From contig NZ_CAUQKJ010000001.1 in assembly GCF_963518785.1 (NCBI RefSeq), forward strand, positions 124,001-188,000: DNA of 64,000 nucleotides, given 5' to 3'. A program made the translations under genes and the position numbers. The DNA comes from an uncultured Campylobacter sp. Lineage in GTDB: Bacteria; Campylobacterota; Campylobacteria; Campylobacterales; Campylobacteraceae. The notes under the pieces are model-generated. The model saw nothing but the letters and a program-made list of their open reading frames with translations. It did not search any database and was not told the DNA's origin. Each line of letters opens with the position of its first letter. Within the stretch, counting starts at the first letter, position 1. This document shows positions 17,521 to 25,982 of the stretch, piece by piece.

Positions 17521-18206
17521 CAGGCTTGATTTAAAGGGTCGCTCGCCGCTTCGTCGTCGTTTTAGACTTGCCGTGTTTTTGGGTTTGCAAAAGCCTTATG
17601 ATCTTTAAATTTAGAGTTTTGTCGCTTTGTAAATTCTATAAATTTAGCGGATTTTTCGAGTGCGAGTTGGTAGAATTTAACGCTTAAAATTTTATCGCTT
17701 TGTTTGCGCAGGTTGCATGCACTGAAATTTTATAAACGTGCAGGTAGGCTTGAAAAACGGTGATTTGTGCGATTTATGCGAGATAAAATTTTTGTCTAGG
17801 GATTTTGGTTTGCGATCAAGAGCGGGATTTTGTCAAATTTTGCGCGAGAAATTTATCGCTTTTGCGACAAAGTAAGCGTTGCATCATTGTGGAATTTTAC
17901 CTTGATTTGAAGCTTTTGCTATGTTAAGTAAAATTTTAAATGCGTTTATAAAACGCTTTTGATTACGCCGCGCGCGGTATTTTGCACCGGAGAGATTTTA
18001 TTGTGCGACAAGTTGCTTAAAAATGCGTTCGCAAAATTGCAAACGCAGTAAAATTGTAGAGCTTGCTGTGCGATTAAGGCGCTCAATAATCGCTGTAAAA
18101 GAAAGCGCGTGAATACGAATAGTTGCTGTAAGGCGCGCAGAATTTTAAAATTTAACCTCCGATCGGAGGTTAAATTTTAAAATTTTATCAATCATCAAGG
18201 ATTAAA
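17521..18206. other. Intergenic before the antiporter gene, with a long palindrome
   Basis: About 690 bases with no supported gene; AAATTT-rich. The notable structure is the 44-bp perfect palindrome at 18141-18184, listed separately. Confidence 0.5.
18141..18184. promoter_or_regulatory. 44-bp perfect palindrome just upstream of the antiporter gene
   Basis: Left half 18141-18162 ends ACCTCCGA and right half 18163-18184 begins TCGGAGGT; every base pairs. The GC core CCTCCGATCGGAGG is flanked by AATTTTAAAATTTAA-type arms. It ends 22 bases before the ATG at 18207. It could be a bidirectional terminator blocking read-through, an operator, or an RNA structure near the start. The ribosome-binding site CAAGGA lies just outside it. 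Confidence 0.6.
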
Positions 18207-19907
18207 ATGTTAAAAAATTTGCTTATCTTTACGGCGATTTTTTTGCCCGCGCTGGCGCTTGCGGACGTGGAGCCCGCTGTGCGAAACAGCGAGCTTTACG
18301 GCGTGCTGACGCTTATCCCGCCGGTCGTGGCGATCGTGCTTGCTTTCATCACCAAAGACGTGATTTTGTCGCTGTTTTTGGGCGTGCTAAGCGGGACTTT
18401 TCTCGTCGGTATGGTCGATCAAAATATCGCGGCTTCGGCGCTTTTTGCCTTTACGAACCTGTGCTCGCGCGTAGTAAAATCGATGGCGGATACGTGGAAT
18501 GCGGGTATTTTGCTTCAGGTTATGTGTATAGGCGGGCTCATCGCTCTGGTGACCAAAAGCGGCGGCACGAAGGCGCTTGCGCTCTGGCTTAGCAAGCACG
18601 CAGACACTCCCGTTTTGGGTCAAATTTACACCTGGCTCATGGGTATCGTGATATTTTTCGACGATTACGCAAACGCGCTGATCGTGGGCCCCATCATGCG
18701 GCCACTTATGGATAAATTTAAAATTTCGCGCGCGAAATTTGCTTTCATCATCGACGCTACCGCCGCGCCGATCACCGGCATCGCCGTGATCTCCACGTGG
18801 GTCGGAGTTGAAATTTCGGCGATCAAAGAGGCCTACTCACAGATCGGCATAGAAAACATAAACGCCTTCACCGTCTTTGTTGAGACGATCCCGTATAGAT
18901 TTTATAATATTTTCATGATCTTTTTCGTAGTCGCTACTGCCGTGATGAGTAGGGAGTTTGGCTCGATGTATCGCGCAGAGATCGCATCTCGCGGCGGCAA
19001 GAGCGGAGCTGCGGATTTTAAGATCAAAAATTTAGAGGATCAAATTTTTGTACCCAAAGAGGGCGTCGCACTTCGCAAGCTAAACGCGATAATCCCGCTA
19101 GGAGCGATGATCGTCCTTTCCGTCATCGGGTTTTATTTTAATGGCTACAGCTCGCTGGAGGGCGAGGCTTTGGAGGCGGTCAAGGCAGCTCCTCTTAGCT
19201 TTACTTCGATCCGTACTGCATTTAGCGCTGCGGACGCTTCGGTCGTGCTGTTTCAATCCGCGCTCTTTTCATCGATCATCGCCGTTGTTTTAGGCATCGC
19301 GCAAAAAATTTACGGCGTCAAAGAGGCGATCGAGGTCTGGGTTGGCGGCTGGAAAAGTATGCTAAATACCGTCATAATCCTGCTTTTTGCGTGGTCGCTA
19401 AGCTCTGTTATCAAAGAGCTTGGCACTTCGCGCTACCTAGTCGAGCTTCTAAGCGACGCTACGCCGCGCTTTGCTCTTGCGATCGTGATCTTCGTGCTTA
19501 GCTCATTTATTTCCTTTTCAACGGGCACGAGCTTCGGTACGATGGGTATCGTCACGCCTTTGGCCGTGCCGTTAGCGCACGCCGTGGGGCAAAAATACGG
19601 ACTTAGCGGCGAGGAATTTCACGTTTTCATGTGCGTAAACGTAAGCGCGGTGCTTACCGGAGCGATCTTCGGCGATCACTGCTCGCCGATTTCAGATACG
19701 ACTATCCTTTCTTCGATGGGTGCGGGCTGCGATCACATCGAGCACGTAAGCACGCAGATGACTTATGCGCTGGTCGTTTGCGGCATCAGTATCGTTTGCG
19801 GCTACCTGCCCGCGGGCTTTGGGCTTAGCGTGTGGGGATGTCTGATCTTGGGTATCGTGGCTATCATTCTTTTACTGCGCGTAGTGGGTAAAAGAGTGGA
19901 TGTATGA
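18207..19907 (+). CDS. Na+/H+ antiporter family protein (NhaC-like)
   Basis: 566 residues with about 12 membrane helices after a signal-like start (IFLPALALADVEP), a feature seen in this family. The opening LYGVLTLIPPVVAIVLAFITKDVILSL (given in parts: LIPPVVAIVLAF, TKDVILSLFLG), FFDDYANALIVGP, DATAAPITGIAVISTWVG and FGDHCSPISDTTILSSMGAG are hallmark blocks of the NhaC superfamily branch. It should exchange protons for sodium across the inner membrane. The TGA stop overlaps the trmA ATG by 4 bases. In C. jejuni an antiporter gene of this family is, as I recall, also near trmA and ilvA. Confidence 0.9.
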   Translation: MLKNLLIFTAIFLPALALADVEPAVRNSELYGVLTLIPPVVAIVLAFITKDVILSLFLGVLSGTFLVGMVDQNIAASALFAFTNLCSRVVKSMADTWNAGILLQVMCIGGLIALVTKSGGTKALALWLSKHADTPVLGQIYTWLMGIVIFFDDYANALIVGPIMRPLMDKFKISRAKFAFIIDATAAPITGIAVISTWVGVEISAIKEAYSQIGIENINAFTVFVETIPYRFYNIFMIFFVVATAVMSREFGSMYRAEIASRGGKSGAADFKIKNLEDQIFVPKEGVALRKLNAIIPLGAMIVLSVIGFYFNGYSSLEGEALEAVKAAPLSFTSIRTAFSAADASVVLFQSALFSSIIAVVLGIAQKIYGVKEAIEVWVGGWKSMLNTVIILLFAWSLSSVIKELGTSRYLVELLSDATPRFALAIVIFVLSSFISFSTGTSFGTMGIVTPLAVPLAHAVGQKYGLSGEEFHVFMCVNVSAVLTGAIFGDHCSPISDTTILSSMGAGCDHIEHVSTQMTYALVVCGISIVCGYLPAGFGLSVWGCLILGIVAIILLLRVVGKRVDV

Positions 19908-21493
19908 ATTGCGAAAGCTTCGGTAGCTGCGGCAGTTGCACGCTCGGCGGGTCTTACGAGGATCAAATTTTATACAAAAAGCAGCTGATCGGCGATAAGC
20001 TTAGAGAATTTTTTGACGGCGAGTTTGAGTTTTTTGCCTCGCAGCCGCAAAATTACCGCATCAGGGCGGAATTTGGCATCTGGCACGATATTTGGCATAG
20101 CGCATTTGATCTTGCCTACACGATGGGCGGCGCACGTAGCAAGAAAATTTTAATTAACGAATGTTCTAAAGTAGCGCTTCCTATTGCAAATTTAATGCCG
20201 CGGCTGCTAGAGGCGCTTAGGCGGAGCGAAGCTTTAAAAGAGAAGCTCTTCGGCGTCGAGTTTATCTCGTGCGCCAGCGGGATTTTGGCGACGCTGCTTT
20301 ATCACAAGCGCCTGGGCGAGCGCGAGCAGGGGGCGATTTGCGAGCTGGCGGGCAAGCTTGGCATCAGGGTTATGGCTCGCGCGCGCGGACAGAAGCTGCT
20401 AAGCGGCGAGCTAAGCCTCACAGACGAGCTTTGCGTGGACGGACGGGTTTATAAATTTCGCTTCGGAGAAAACGCTTTCATTCAGCCCAACCGCGGCGTG
20501 AACGAAAAGATGATCGCCTGGGCGAGAAGCTGCGTGGACTTCGGCAAAGACGGCGCGGGCGAGATGTGCGCCGCGCAGAATTTCGCCGCAAAGAATTTTA
20601 CTGAAAAAAAATTTGCCTCGCAAAATTCCGCAGCGCAAAATTACGGCTGCGAGCAGTCCGCAGCGCAAAATTCTACGGATCGAAATTTCGCTTCTGAAAA
20701 TTCCGCCGAATTTGACGCCGCTTGCCGAAATTCCGTTAAAGCAAATTCCGCTCGCGCAGAATTTAACGGCGAAAATTCCGTGAAATTTAACTACGCGTCC
20801 GCAGACGAGGGCTCTACGGATAAAAATTTCGCTCGTAAGGATTTGGATGCGCAAAATTCCGCCTCGCAAAATTCTGCTGCGCGAAATTCCGCCTGCGAAA
20901 ATTCCGCAGCGCAAAATTCTAGCTGTGAGCAGTCTGCCCCGCAAAATTCGAGCTGCGAAAAACATGCCGTGCGTCCGGAAAGCTCCGGCGCGCGCGATCT
21001 GCTGGAGCTGTACTGCGGGCACGGCAACTTTACCATCCCGCTTGCGGCTAAATTTAACCGCGTGCTGGCGAGTGAAATTTCAAAAAGCTCGATCGCAAAT
21101 GCCCGCATAAACTGCGAGCTCAACGGCGTTTGCAACGTGCAATTCGTCCGCCTTAGCGCGGATGAGCTGATGAGCGCGTTTGCGCGCAGGCGCGAGTTTG
21201 AGCGGCTAAAGGGGATCGATATTTTCAGCTACGATTTTTCACATGTTTTGATCGATCCGCCGCGCGCGGGGCTGGAGCCTAGCGTGATTGATTTCATAAA
21301 AAATTTTCAAAATTTGATCTACATCTCCTGTAATCCGCAGACGCTTTTTGAAAATTTACGCTCGCTTTGCACTACGCATGAGGTGCGCAGGTTTGCGATC
21401 TTCGATCAGTTCGCGCATACGGCGCATATCGAATGCGGCGTGCTGCTAAAGCGCAGAAGCCAGATGAGCTTAAAACCGAAGCCGCGGATTTAG
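19904..21493 (+). CDS. trmA: tRNA (uracil-5-)-methyltransferase with a large low-complexity insertion
   Basis: Makes 5-methyluridine at position 54 of tRNA. The N-terminal region FGSCGSCTLGGSYEDQI and PQNYRIRAEFGIWHD is typical of the TrmA family, as is FGENAFIQPNRGVNEKM. The SAM-binding domain has LELYCGHGNFTIPLA, and the catalytic part has LIDPPRAGLE and the nucleophile in YISCNPQTL. Length is 529 residues against about 366 in E. coli. The excess is one block (about residues 222-355) of Asn/Ser/Ala-rich units between the RNA-facing domain and the SAM fold. It is in frame and all catalytic parts are intact, so the enzyme may still work. Coupled to the antiporter gene by a 4-base overlap. Confidence 0.92.
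   Translation: MNCESFGSCGSCTLGGSYEDQILYKKQLIGDKLREFFDGEFEFFASQPQNYRIRAEFGIWHDIWHSAFDLAYTMGGARSKKILINECSKVALPIANLMPRLLEALRRSEALKEKLFGVEFISCASGILATLLYHKRLGEREQGAICELAGKLGIRVMARARGQKLLSGELSLTDELCVDGRVYKFRFGENAFIQPNRGVNEKMIAWARSCVDFGKDGAGEMCAAQNFAAKNFTEKKFASQNSAAQNYGCEQSAAQNSTDRNFASENSAEFDAACRNSVKANSARAEFNGENSVKFNYASADEGSTDKNFARKDLDAQNSASQNSAARNSACENSAAQNSSCEQSAPQNSSCEKHAVRPESSGARDLLELYCGHGNFTIPLAAKFNRVLASEISKSSIANARINCELNGVCNVQFVRLSADELMSAFARRREFERLKGIDIFSYDFSHVLIDPPRAGLEPSVIDFIKNFQNLIYISCNPQTLFENLRSLCTTHEVRRFAIFDQFAHTAHIECGVLLKRRSQMSLKPKPRI
20570..20965 (+). repeat. RAATTY-core array inserted in trmA
   Basis: About 400 bases of degenerate units, mostly 15 bp, each typically holding one RAATTY hexamer (I count about 20 by eye, roughly one per 20 bases). 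They read as AAQNF, AAKNF, ASQNS, AAQNS, TDRNF, ASENS and so on. Units such as GCGCAAAATTCCGC recur nearly exactly. It interrupts an otherwise normal TrmA. Confidence 0.85.
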
Positions 21494-21526
21494 GCTGCGT
21501 GCGGGAAAATTTCGCCTAAAACTATG

Positions 21527-21532
21527 TATAAT
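21527..21532 (+). promoter_or_regulatory. Probable ilvA -10 box
   Basis: TATAAT in ACTATGTATAATAAC, 30 bases before the ilvA ATG, with the ribosome-binding site AAAGGAAG following. Confidence 0.55.
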
Positions 21533-21562
21533 AACAAAATTTAAAATTACGAAAGGAAGTAG

Positions 21563-22774
21563 ATGGTTGATCTAAATAAAATCATCCAAGCAAAGCGCAC
21601 GATAAACGATTTCGTCTATAAAACGCCCTTTGCTCTGGCACCGAAGCTCAGCAAGCTTTACGGCGCGGAAGTGTATCTCAAAAGCGAGAATTTGCAGCGC
21701 ACCGGCGCGTATAAGATCCGTGGGGCTTACAATAAAATCGCGCACCTAACGGATGAGGAGCGGGCGCATGGAGTAATAGCCGCAAGTGCGGGCAACCACG
21801 CCCAAGGCGTAGCGATGAGCGCGCAAAAATTCGGCGTGCATGCTGTGATCGTAATGCCTGAAGCCACGCCGCTACTTAAGGTAAGCGGCACGAAGGCTCT
21901 GGGCGCGGAGATCATCCTGAAGGGTGATAATTTCGACGAGGCGTATGCATTTGCGCTGGAATATGCCAAAGAGCATAATTTGACGTTCGTGCATCCCTTC
22001 AACGACGAGTTCGTCCAAGCAGGCCAGGGCACGATCGCGCTTGAGATGATCGAGGAGATCGCAGATCTTGAATACATCGTCGTTCCAGTAGGCGGCGGCG
22101 GGCTTGCGACGGGGGTTTGCAGCTGCGCCAAGCAGATCAACCCCGACATCAAAATCATCGCCGTAGCCGCCAAGGGCGCGCCTGCGATGCACGATAGCTT
22201 CGTCGCGAAAAAGCCTCTAAATTCCAAATCCGTCCGCACCATCGCCGACGGCATCGCCGTGCGGGATACTAGCGAGATCACGCTTAGCACGATCATCGAG
22301 TGCGTCGATGAGTTCGTGCAGGTCGATGACGAGGAGATCGCAAGCGCGATACTCTATCTGCTCGAGCAGCAAAAAATCATCGTCGAGGGCGCGGGCGCGG
22401 CGGGCGTAGCGGCGCTGATGAACGCGAAATTCCAATTCCCCGCGGGCGCAAAGATCGGCATCATCCTAAGCGGTGGCAACATCGACGTGCAGATGCTAAA
22501 CATCATCATCGAAAAAGGCCTCATAAAATCGCACCGCAAGATGACGATCAACGTCACGCTCGTCGATAAGCCGGGCGCGCTTACCGGGCTTACCGAAATT
22601 TTGCGCCGCGCCAACGCAAACATCGTCAAGATCGACTACGACCGCTTCTCGACCAATATCGAGTACGGCGACGCGCAGATCACGATCACGCTTGAGACCA
22701 AAGGCAAGGCTCATCAAGAGGATATCGCCTGGGCGCTCAAAAACGCAGGGTATGATTTTAGGGAGATTTTATAA
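21563..22774 (+). CDS. ilvA: Threonine ammonia-lyase (threonine dehydratase)
   Basis: Pyridoxal-phosphate enzyme converting threonine to 2-oxobutanoate, the entry to isoleucine synthesis. Visible are LKSENLQRTGAYKIRGA (Schiff-base Lys in the YKIRG motif, about residue 51), SAGNHAQGVA, VPVGGGGLATG (phosphate-binding Gly loop) and ILSGGNID. The last 80 residues form one ACT domain (TINVTLVDKPGALTGL). Length, 403 residues, and the single ACT domain match the shorter type found in Campylobacter, rather than the 514-residue E. coli IlvA. ilvC, which acts later in the same pathway, is at 55749. Confidence 0.95.
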   Translation: MVDLNKIIQAKRTINDFVYKTPFALAPKLSKLYGAEVYLKSENLQRTGAYKIRGAYNKIAHLTDEERAHGVIAASAGNHAQGVAMSAQKFGVHAVIVMPEATPLLKVSGTKALGAEIILKGDNFDEAYAFALEYAKEHNLTFVHPFNDEFVQAGQGTIALEMIEEIADLEYIVVPVGGGGLATGVCSCAKQINPDIKIIAVAAKGAPAMHDSFVAKKPLNSKSVRTIADGIAVRDTSEITLSTIIECVDEFVQVDDEEIASAILYLLEQQKIIVEGAGAAGVAALMNAKFQFPAGAKIGIILSGGNIDVQMLNIIIEKGLIKSHRKMTINVTLVDKPGALTGLTEILRRANANIVKIDYDRFSTNIEYGDAQITITLETKGKAHQEDIAWALKNAGYDFREIL

Positions 22775-22944
22775 AATTTCGCGGGAGTTTTTAAAATTTA
22801 TTTTTGCTCGTGAATTTGTCTAAAATTGCAAAATTTACTCGTTCGCATCCTGATCGCGGCTTGCAGCGGGTAAATTTTAAATTTGCATATAAATTAAAAG
22901 CGGTGAAGTCTTTCTTTAAATTTGGTCTTAAAATTGTATTGCTC

Positions 22945-22996
22945 TTGGGGCGGGAAGGGGGCTTGAATTGCGAGGTCGCTCCCCTTCCCGCCCCAA
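22945..22996. repeat. GC-rich hairpin at the head of repeat copy 1
   Basis: TTGGGGCGGGAAGGGG (22945-22960) pairs perfectly with CCCCTTCCCGCCCCAA (22981-22996), a 16-bp stem with a 20-base loop that contains ATTGCGAGGTCGC. The same hairpin with one extra A recurs at 23768-23819. Confidence 0.8.
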
Positions 22997-23179
22997 ACCC
23001 CGCCCATCCCCCGACGACGCTAGCGGTGCAGGCTACGCCTGAGTTTAATTCTAATGAAATGAACAAGCATAAAATTTCGAGAATTGCAATTCAAATCTTA
23101 TTAAATTTAACGCGAGCGTAGCTCGCGCTTCTAGCGTTGCGCGGGTGGGGGTTGGTAAGGGGGCGGGCGCGCCTCGCAA
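22968..23179. repeat. MITE-like repeat element, copy 1
   Basis: Begins TTGCGAGG and ends CCTCGCAA, with imperfect inverted ends of about 45 bases sharing CCCC-rich blocks and CGCTAG. The interior holds GAATTGCAATTC (a 12-bp palindrome) and the hairpin CGCGAGC-GTA-GCTCGCG (23111-23127). Bases 22995-23182 are, by eye, identical to 23438-23625. No coding capacity, so if mobile it would be non-autonomous. A 9-bp stem TACGTATTA/TAATACGTA follows at 23198-23219. Confidence 0.65.
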
Positions 23180-23371
23180 CTCCGAGCGCCGTCCCCTTAC
23201 GTATTATACATAATACGTACACTTGCTTAAAATTTATATCGATAAAATTTCAAAAGACTTAAGCCTTGGTAAGCTAAATTTGTAGAGTAAATTTATAGAA
23301 ATTTCGCCACGTTAAATTTTAGTATTTTTAGCTCTTTGTGTATTTCTCTCGGGGCGGGAAGGGGGCCCCAA

Positions 23372-23622
23372 TTGCGAGGTCACACTTCTCGCAGAGGCGG
23401 CGCTGCCCCGCAGCACCGCATTGCTCTGCTCGCCCACAAACCCCGCCCATCCCCCGACGACGCTAGCGGTGCAGGCTACGCCTGAGTTTAATTCTAATGA
23501 AATGAACAAGCATAAAATTTCGAGAATTGCAATTCAAATCTTATTAAATTTAACGCGAGCGTAGCTCGCGCTTCTAGCGTTGCGCGGGTGGGGGTTGGTA
23601 AGGGGGCGGGCGCGCCTCGCAA
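23372..23622. repeat. MITE-like repeat element, copy 2
   Basis: Same ends (TTGCGAGG ... CCTCGCAA) and the same interior as copy 1 at an offset of 443 bases. The left hairpin arm is replaced by an unrelated stretch (about 23380-23437, ACACTTCTCGCAGAGG onward), making it 39 bases longer. GGGGCGGGAAGGGGG still precedes it at 23351. Confidence 0.65.
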
Positions 23623-23767
23623 CTCTGAGCGCCACCCCCTTACGAATATCGCGCATAATACACCCAAGCGCTAAGTTATATCCATGAAATTTTATAAAAA
23701 CTTACAAAATAAAATTTCATTCCTAAATTGATAGCTTGCGAAATTTATACCGTGATCTCTGTTTTTA

Positions 23768-23872
23768 TTGGGGCGGGAAAGGGGCTTGAATTGCGAGGTC
23801 GCTCCCCTTCCCGCCCCAAGCCTCACCCGATCCCCCGGCGACGCTAGCGGTGCGAGCCTTGCGGCTCGCGTT
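23768..23872. repeat. MITE-like repeat element, copy 3, internally deleted
   Basis: Starts with the TTGGGGCGGGAAAGGGG hairpin and continues to CCCCCGGCGACGCTAGCGGTGCGAG, then ends in GCGAGCC-TTGC-GGCTCGC. The central AT-rich part and the right inverted end are missing. Confidence 0.6.
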
Positions 23873-24001
23873 AAATTTTATAATCGCGCCGCATGCTTTG
23901 ATTTTTAAAATTTCTTGCTGCAAAAATCGTAAAATTTCAATTGCACTACAAATCGGCGCCGTATTTTGCTAAAATACCGATAAAATTTTAAAGGATGAAA
24001 T

Positions 24002-24715
24002 TTGGAAAATTTTGCTTTTCTTCTAAATTTAGTGATATTTTGCATCTTGGTTTTTATGTTTTTTAAGATGCGCAAAAGCGGCGAGCAGGCTGGCAAGCCG
24101 CAGATTGCCACCGATATCACGCGGCTTAAAAGCATCGGCGAACTGAGCGTTTTTAAAATTTACTCCAAAGAGATCGTCACGCGCAAGCAAAACGTAGGCA
24201 GCGGGCTGCTGGGCTCGCTCGTCTCGCCGCTGATGACGAAAAAGCAGATCGCCATCATCTTCGAGTTTGAGATCGAGTTCGTTTACGACCTGCTAAGCCC
24301 AGAGTTTGCGATACTGCCGCAGGGCGAGGATCGCTACGAGATTAAGATGCCGCCATGTAAATACAAATACTCGATCAAAGATATGAAAATTTACGACGAG
24401 AAAAACGCCAAGCTGCTGCCGTTTTTGCTGCCCGATTCGCTAAACGGGCTGTTCGGCGCGAGCTTTGACGAGAGCGATAAAAACCGCCTGATCGACGACG
24501 CCAAGGACGAGGTCAAACAGCTCTCGCTAAAAATCATCAACGATCTTGGCGGCAAGATCCACAAATCCGCGACCGACACGCTGGAGGCGATCGCCAAGAG
24601 CTTCGGCGCGAAGGAGGTCGGATTTATCTTTCAGGACAAGGCGCTACAGAGCATCGATATAAACTCCAGCGAGATCGCAATCGACAAGTCGCTAAAATCG
24701 CAGATCGAGAAGTAG
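24002..24715 (+). CDS. DUF4230-like membrane-anchored protein
   Basis: The start is TTG at 24002 (AAAGGATG at 23991-23998 is the ribosome-binding site; the ATG inside it is in another frame). Of 237 residues, 5-21 form one N-terminal membrane segment (AFLLNLVIFCILVFMFF). The soluble part begins ITRLKSIGELSVFKIYSKE and has KKQIAIIFEFEIEFVYDL, a pattern I associate with DUF4230 proteins; function unknown. The C-terminal third is helical and charged (DEVKQLSLKIINDLGGKI). The next gene starts right after the stop without a gap, so the two are cotranscribed. Confidence 0.72.
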   Translation: MENFAFLLNLVIFCILVFMFFKMRKSGEQAGKPQIATDITRLKSIGELSVFKIYSKEIVTRKQNVGSGLLGSLVSPLMTKKQIAIIFEFEIEFVYDLLSPEFAILPQGEDRYEIKMPPCKYKYSIKDMKIYDEKNAKLLPFLLPDSLNGLFGASFDESDKNRLIDDAKDEVKQLSLKIINDLGGKIHKSATDTLEAIAKSFGAKEVGFIFQDKALQSIDINSSEIAIDKSLKSQIEK

Positions 24716-25186
24716 ATGGAGCTTTTTAAGGCGCTTTTTAAAATTTACTTCGCCCGCATGCTCGCGTTTATGGATGCTTGCGCAAGGGCTTGGCAGAGGT
24801 TTTATGAGCCGATCAGGCTGCGCAAAGAGAAAAAGCGCCTGCGCGCGAAAGGCTATTTTACCGAGGATGCGACGTGGGCGGAGTTTTTCGCGGATTTTAA
24901 ATTTTGCAAATGCTTTATCATCAAAAAAATCCTCTATCCGAACTTCTACGCGATCAAAAACTCCTCCAAATGGGAGGCGGGCTCAAAGCGAGCTAGTTTT
25001 TCGGTGGGCTCGTTTGTATACGACGAGATCGCGTGGGTGTGGGTGCCGCGAGGCTTTGACGGCGGGCGAAAAAACGATCTGGAAAAGCTAAAAAATCTAC
25101 TGCAAAAAATCCCCGCGCTACGCTACGAGCAGAGCGATACGGGGATTAAAATTTTCGGCTACGAGTGCGGCGAAGGGGCCTTATAA
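24716..25186 (+). CDS. Hypothetical protein, partner of the DUF4230-like gene
   Basis: 156 residues, not recognised. The N-terminus is amphipathic and partly hydrophobic (FKALFKIYFARMLAFMDACA), then a very basic stretch (RLRKEKKRLRAKGYF). The C-terminal half has aromatic-rich VYDEIAWVWVPRGFDGG and ends YECGEGAL. The ATG directly abuts the TAG of the upstream gene and no separate ribosome-binding site is needed if translation is coupled. A role together with the upstream membrane protein is likely from position only. Confidence 0.65.
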   Translation: MELFKALFKIYFARMLAFMDACARAWQRFYEPIRLRKEKKRLRAKGYFTEDATWAEFFADFKFCKCFIIKKILYPNFYAIKNSSKWEAGSKRASFSVGSFVYDEIAWVWVPRGFDGGRKNDLEKLKNLLQKIPALRYEQSDTGIKIFGYECGEGAL

Positions 25187-25380
25187 TCGTATAAAGCGGA
25201 TTTCATCGAGGGTCGCGCCGATATGGCTTAAGGCTTGCACCGCGTAGATGGATAGCAAACAGGCGGGTTTTGGAGGCCGTGTCTTTGCCAAAACAGCGCG
25301 AGCAGCGTGAAATTTTATCTCTGCAAGCACCCAGGCGCGGTCTAAATTTAAACTCCGCGCAGTATAAACGCGGGCAAATT

Positions 25381-25982
25381 TTATCTCTGCGTCTGGCTCC
25401 ATAGACCCTTTGCTTCGGCGGGGTTTTTTATATTAAGCCACGCAAGAAGCAGTACTACGGACGCTAATGGATTTAAGATTAAATTTAGTAGTTCCATGCA
25501 ATTTATGACGCCCATCGTTATAGCGGCGGGGGCCGGTATTTTAAACATCATGCTGTAGACGATGTCTGCGGCGACATCAACGATTAGCAGCGCGGCGTAT
25601 ACCGCAAAAAGCTTGTATCCGGTGGCGGCACGCAACTTAAAATTTATAATTATCCAAGAGAGCGTAACTACAAATATCAAATACGGCACGTATATTTGTA
25701 GCCTATTACAATCACATCTTCTGAGTATATAAATGGCTGAAAAATATAGTAGCGCCGCAAGCGCAATGCTGTAAGCGTATTTGAAGATTATAAAAACCTG
25801 CGGGCCCGTGATATTTTGGATGTTTTTAAGCGCGTGGTAAAGGAATGTGAAAGCAAAAATCCACACTAAGATTTGAGAATCCAGGTACGCGATCTCGCCT
25901 TTTATAGAATACGCCACGCTTGCGACCAGTAGGCAGAGCGCACCGAGCGTGCCTTACAGCTTCGCTCTTTGAAAATCTTCAT
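25381..25982 (-). pseudogene. Membrane protein gene with a probable N-terminal frameshift
   Basis: The main frame (25381-25917) encodes 178 residues with about five hydrophobic helices (ILVWIFAFTFLYHAL, YAYSIALAALLYFSAIYIL, YLIFVVTLSWIIIN, LFAVYAALLIVDVAADIVY, LNPLASVVLLLAWL). It begins at a GTG without a ribosome-binding site. Upstream in the same frame lies another helix (GTLGALCLLVASVAY) before a stop at 25954-25956. In the neighbouring frame an ATG at 25982, with AAAGG upstream, gives MKIFKERSCK. Joining them by a one-base shift near 25955 gives a natural six-helix protein. I do not recognise the family. Either a true frameshift or a sequence error. Confidence 0.55.

Larger units (their letters stand above)
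22775..24001. other. Gene-free stretch carrying three GC-rich repeat elements
   Basis: About 1.2 kb with no supported gene. It contains the repeat elements described separately, set in AT-rich DNA. Reverse-strand frames starting MFISLELNSG occur in two copies but are only translations of the repeated DNA. Confidence 0.6.

Noticed and set aside
20570..20965. CRISPR array or true pentapeptide-repeat (A(D/N)Lxx) domain in trmA
   Set aside because: Units are 15 bp, degenerate and lack spacers, so this is not CRISPR. The central Leu of pentapeptide repeats is missing; the constant part is the RAATTY hexamer.
20411..21022. Reverse-strand frame of 203 codons opposite trmA
   Set aside because: Its Gly/Ile/Leu-rich repeats are the complement of the RAATTY array in trmA; the forward frame is a recognisable enzyme.
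22791..23066. Reverse-strand frame starting MFISLELNSG, and a second one at 23312-23509
   Set aside because: Both are translations of the duplicated repeat element. They share only the repeated part, diverge completely after it and have no ribosome-binding site.
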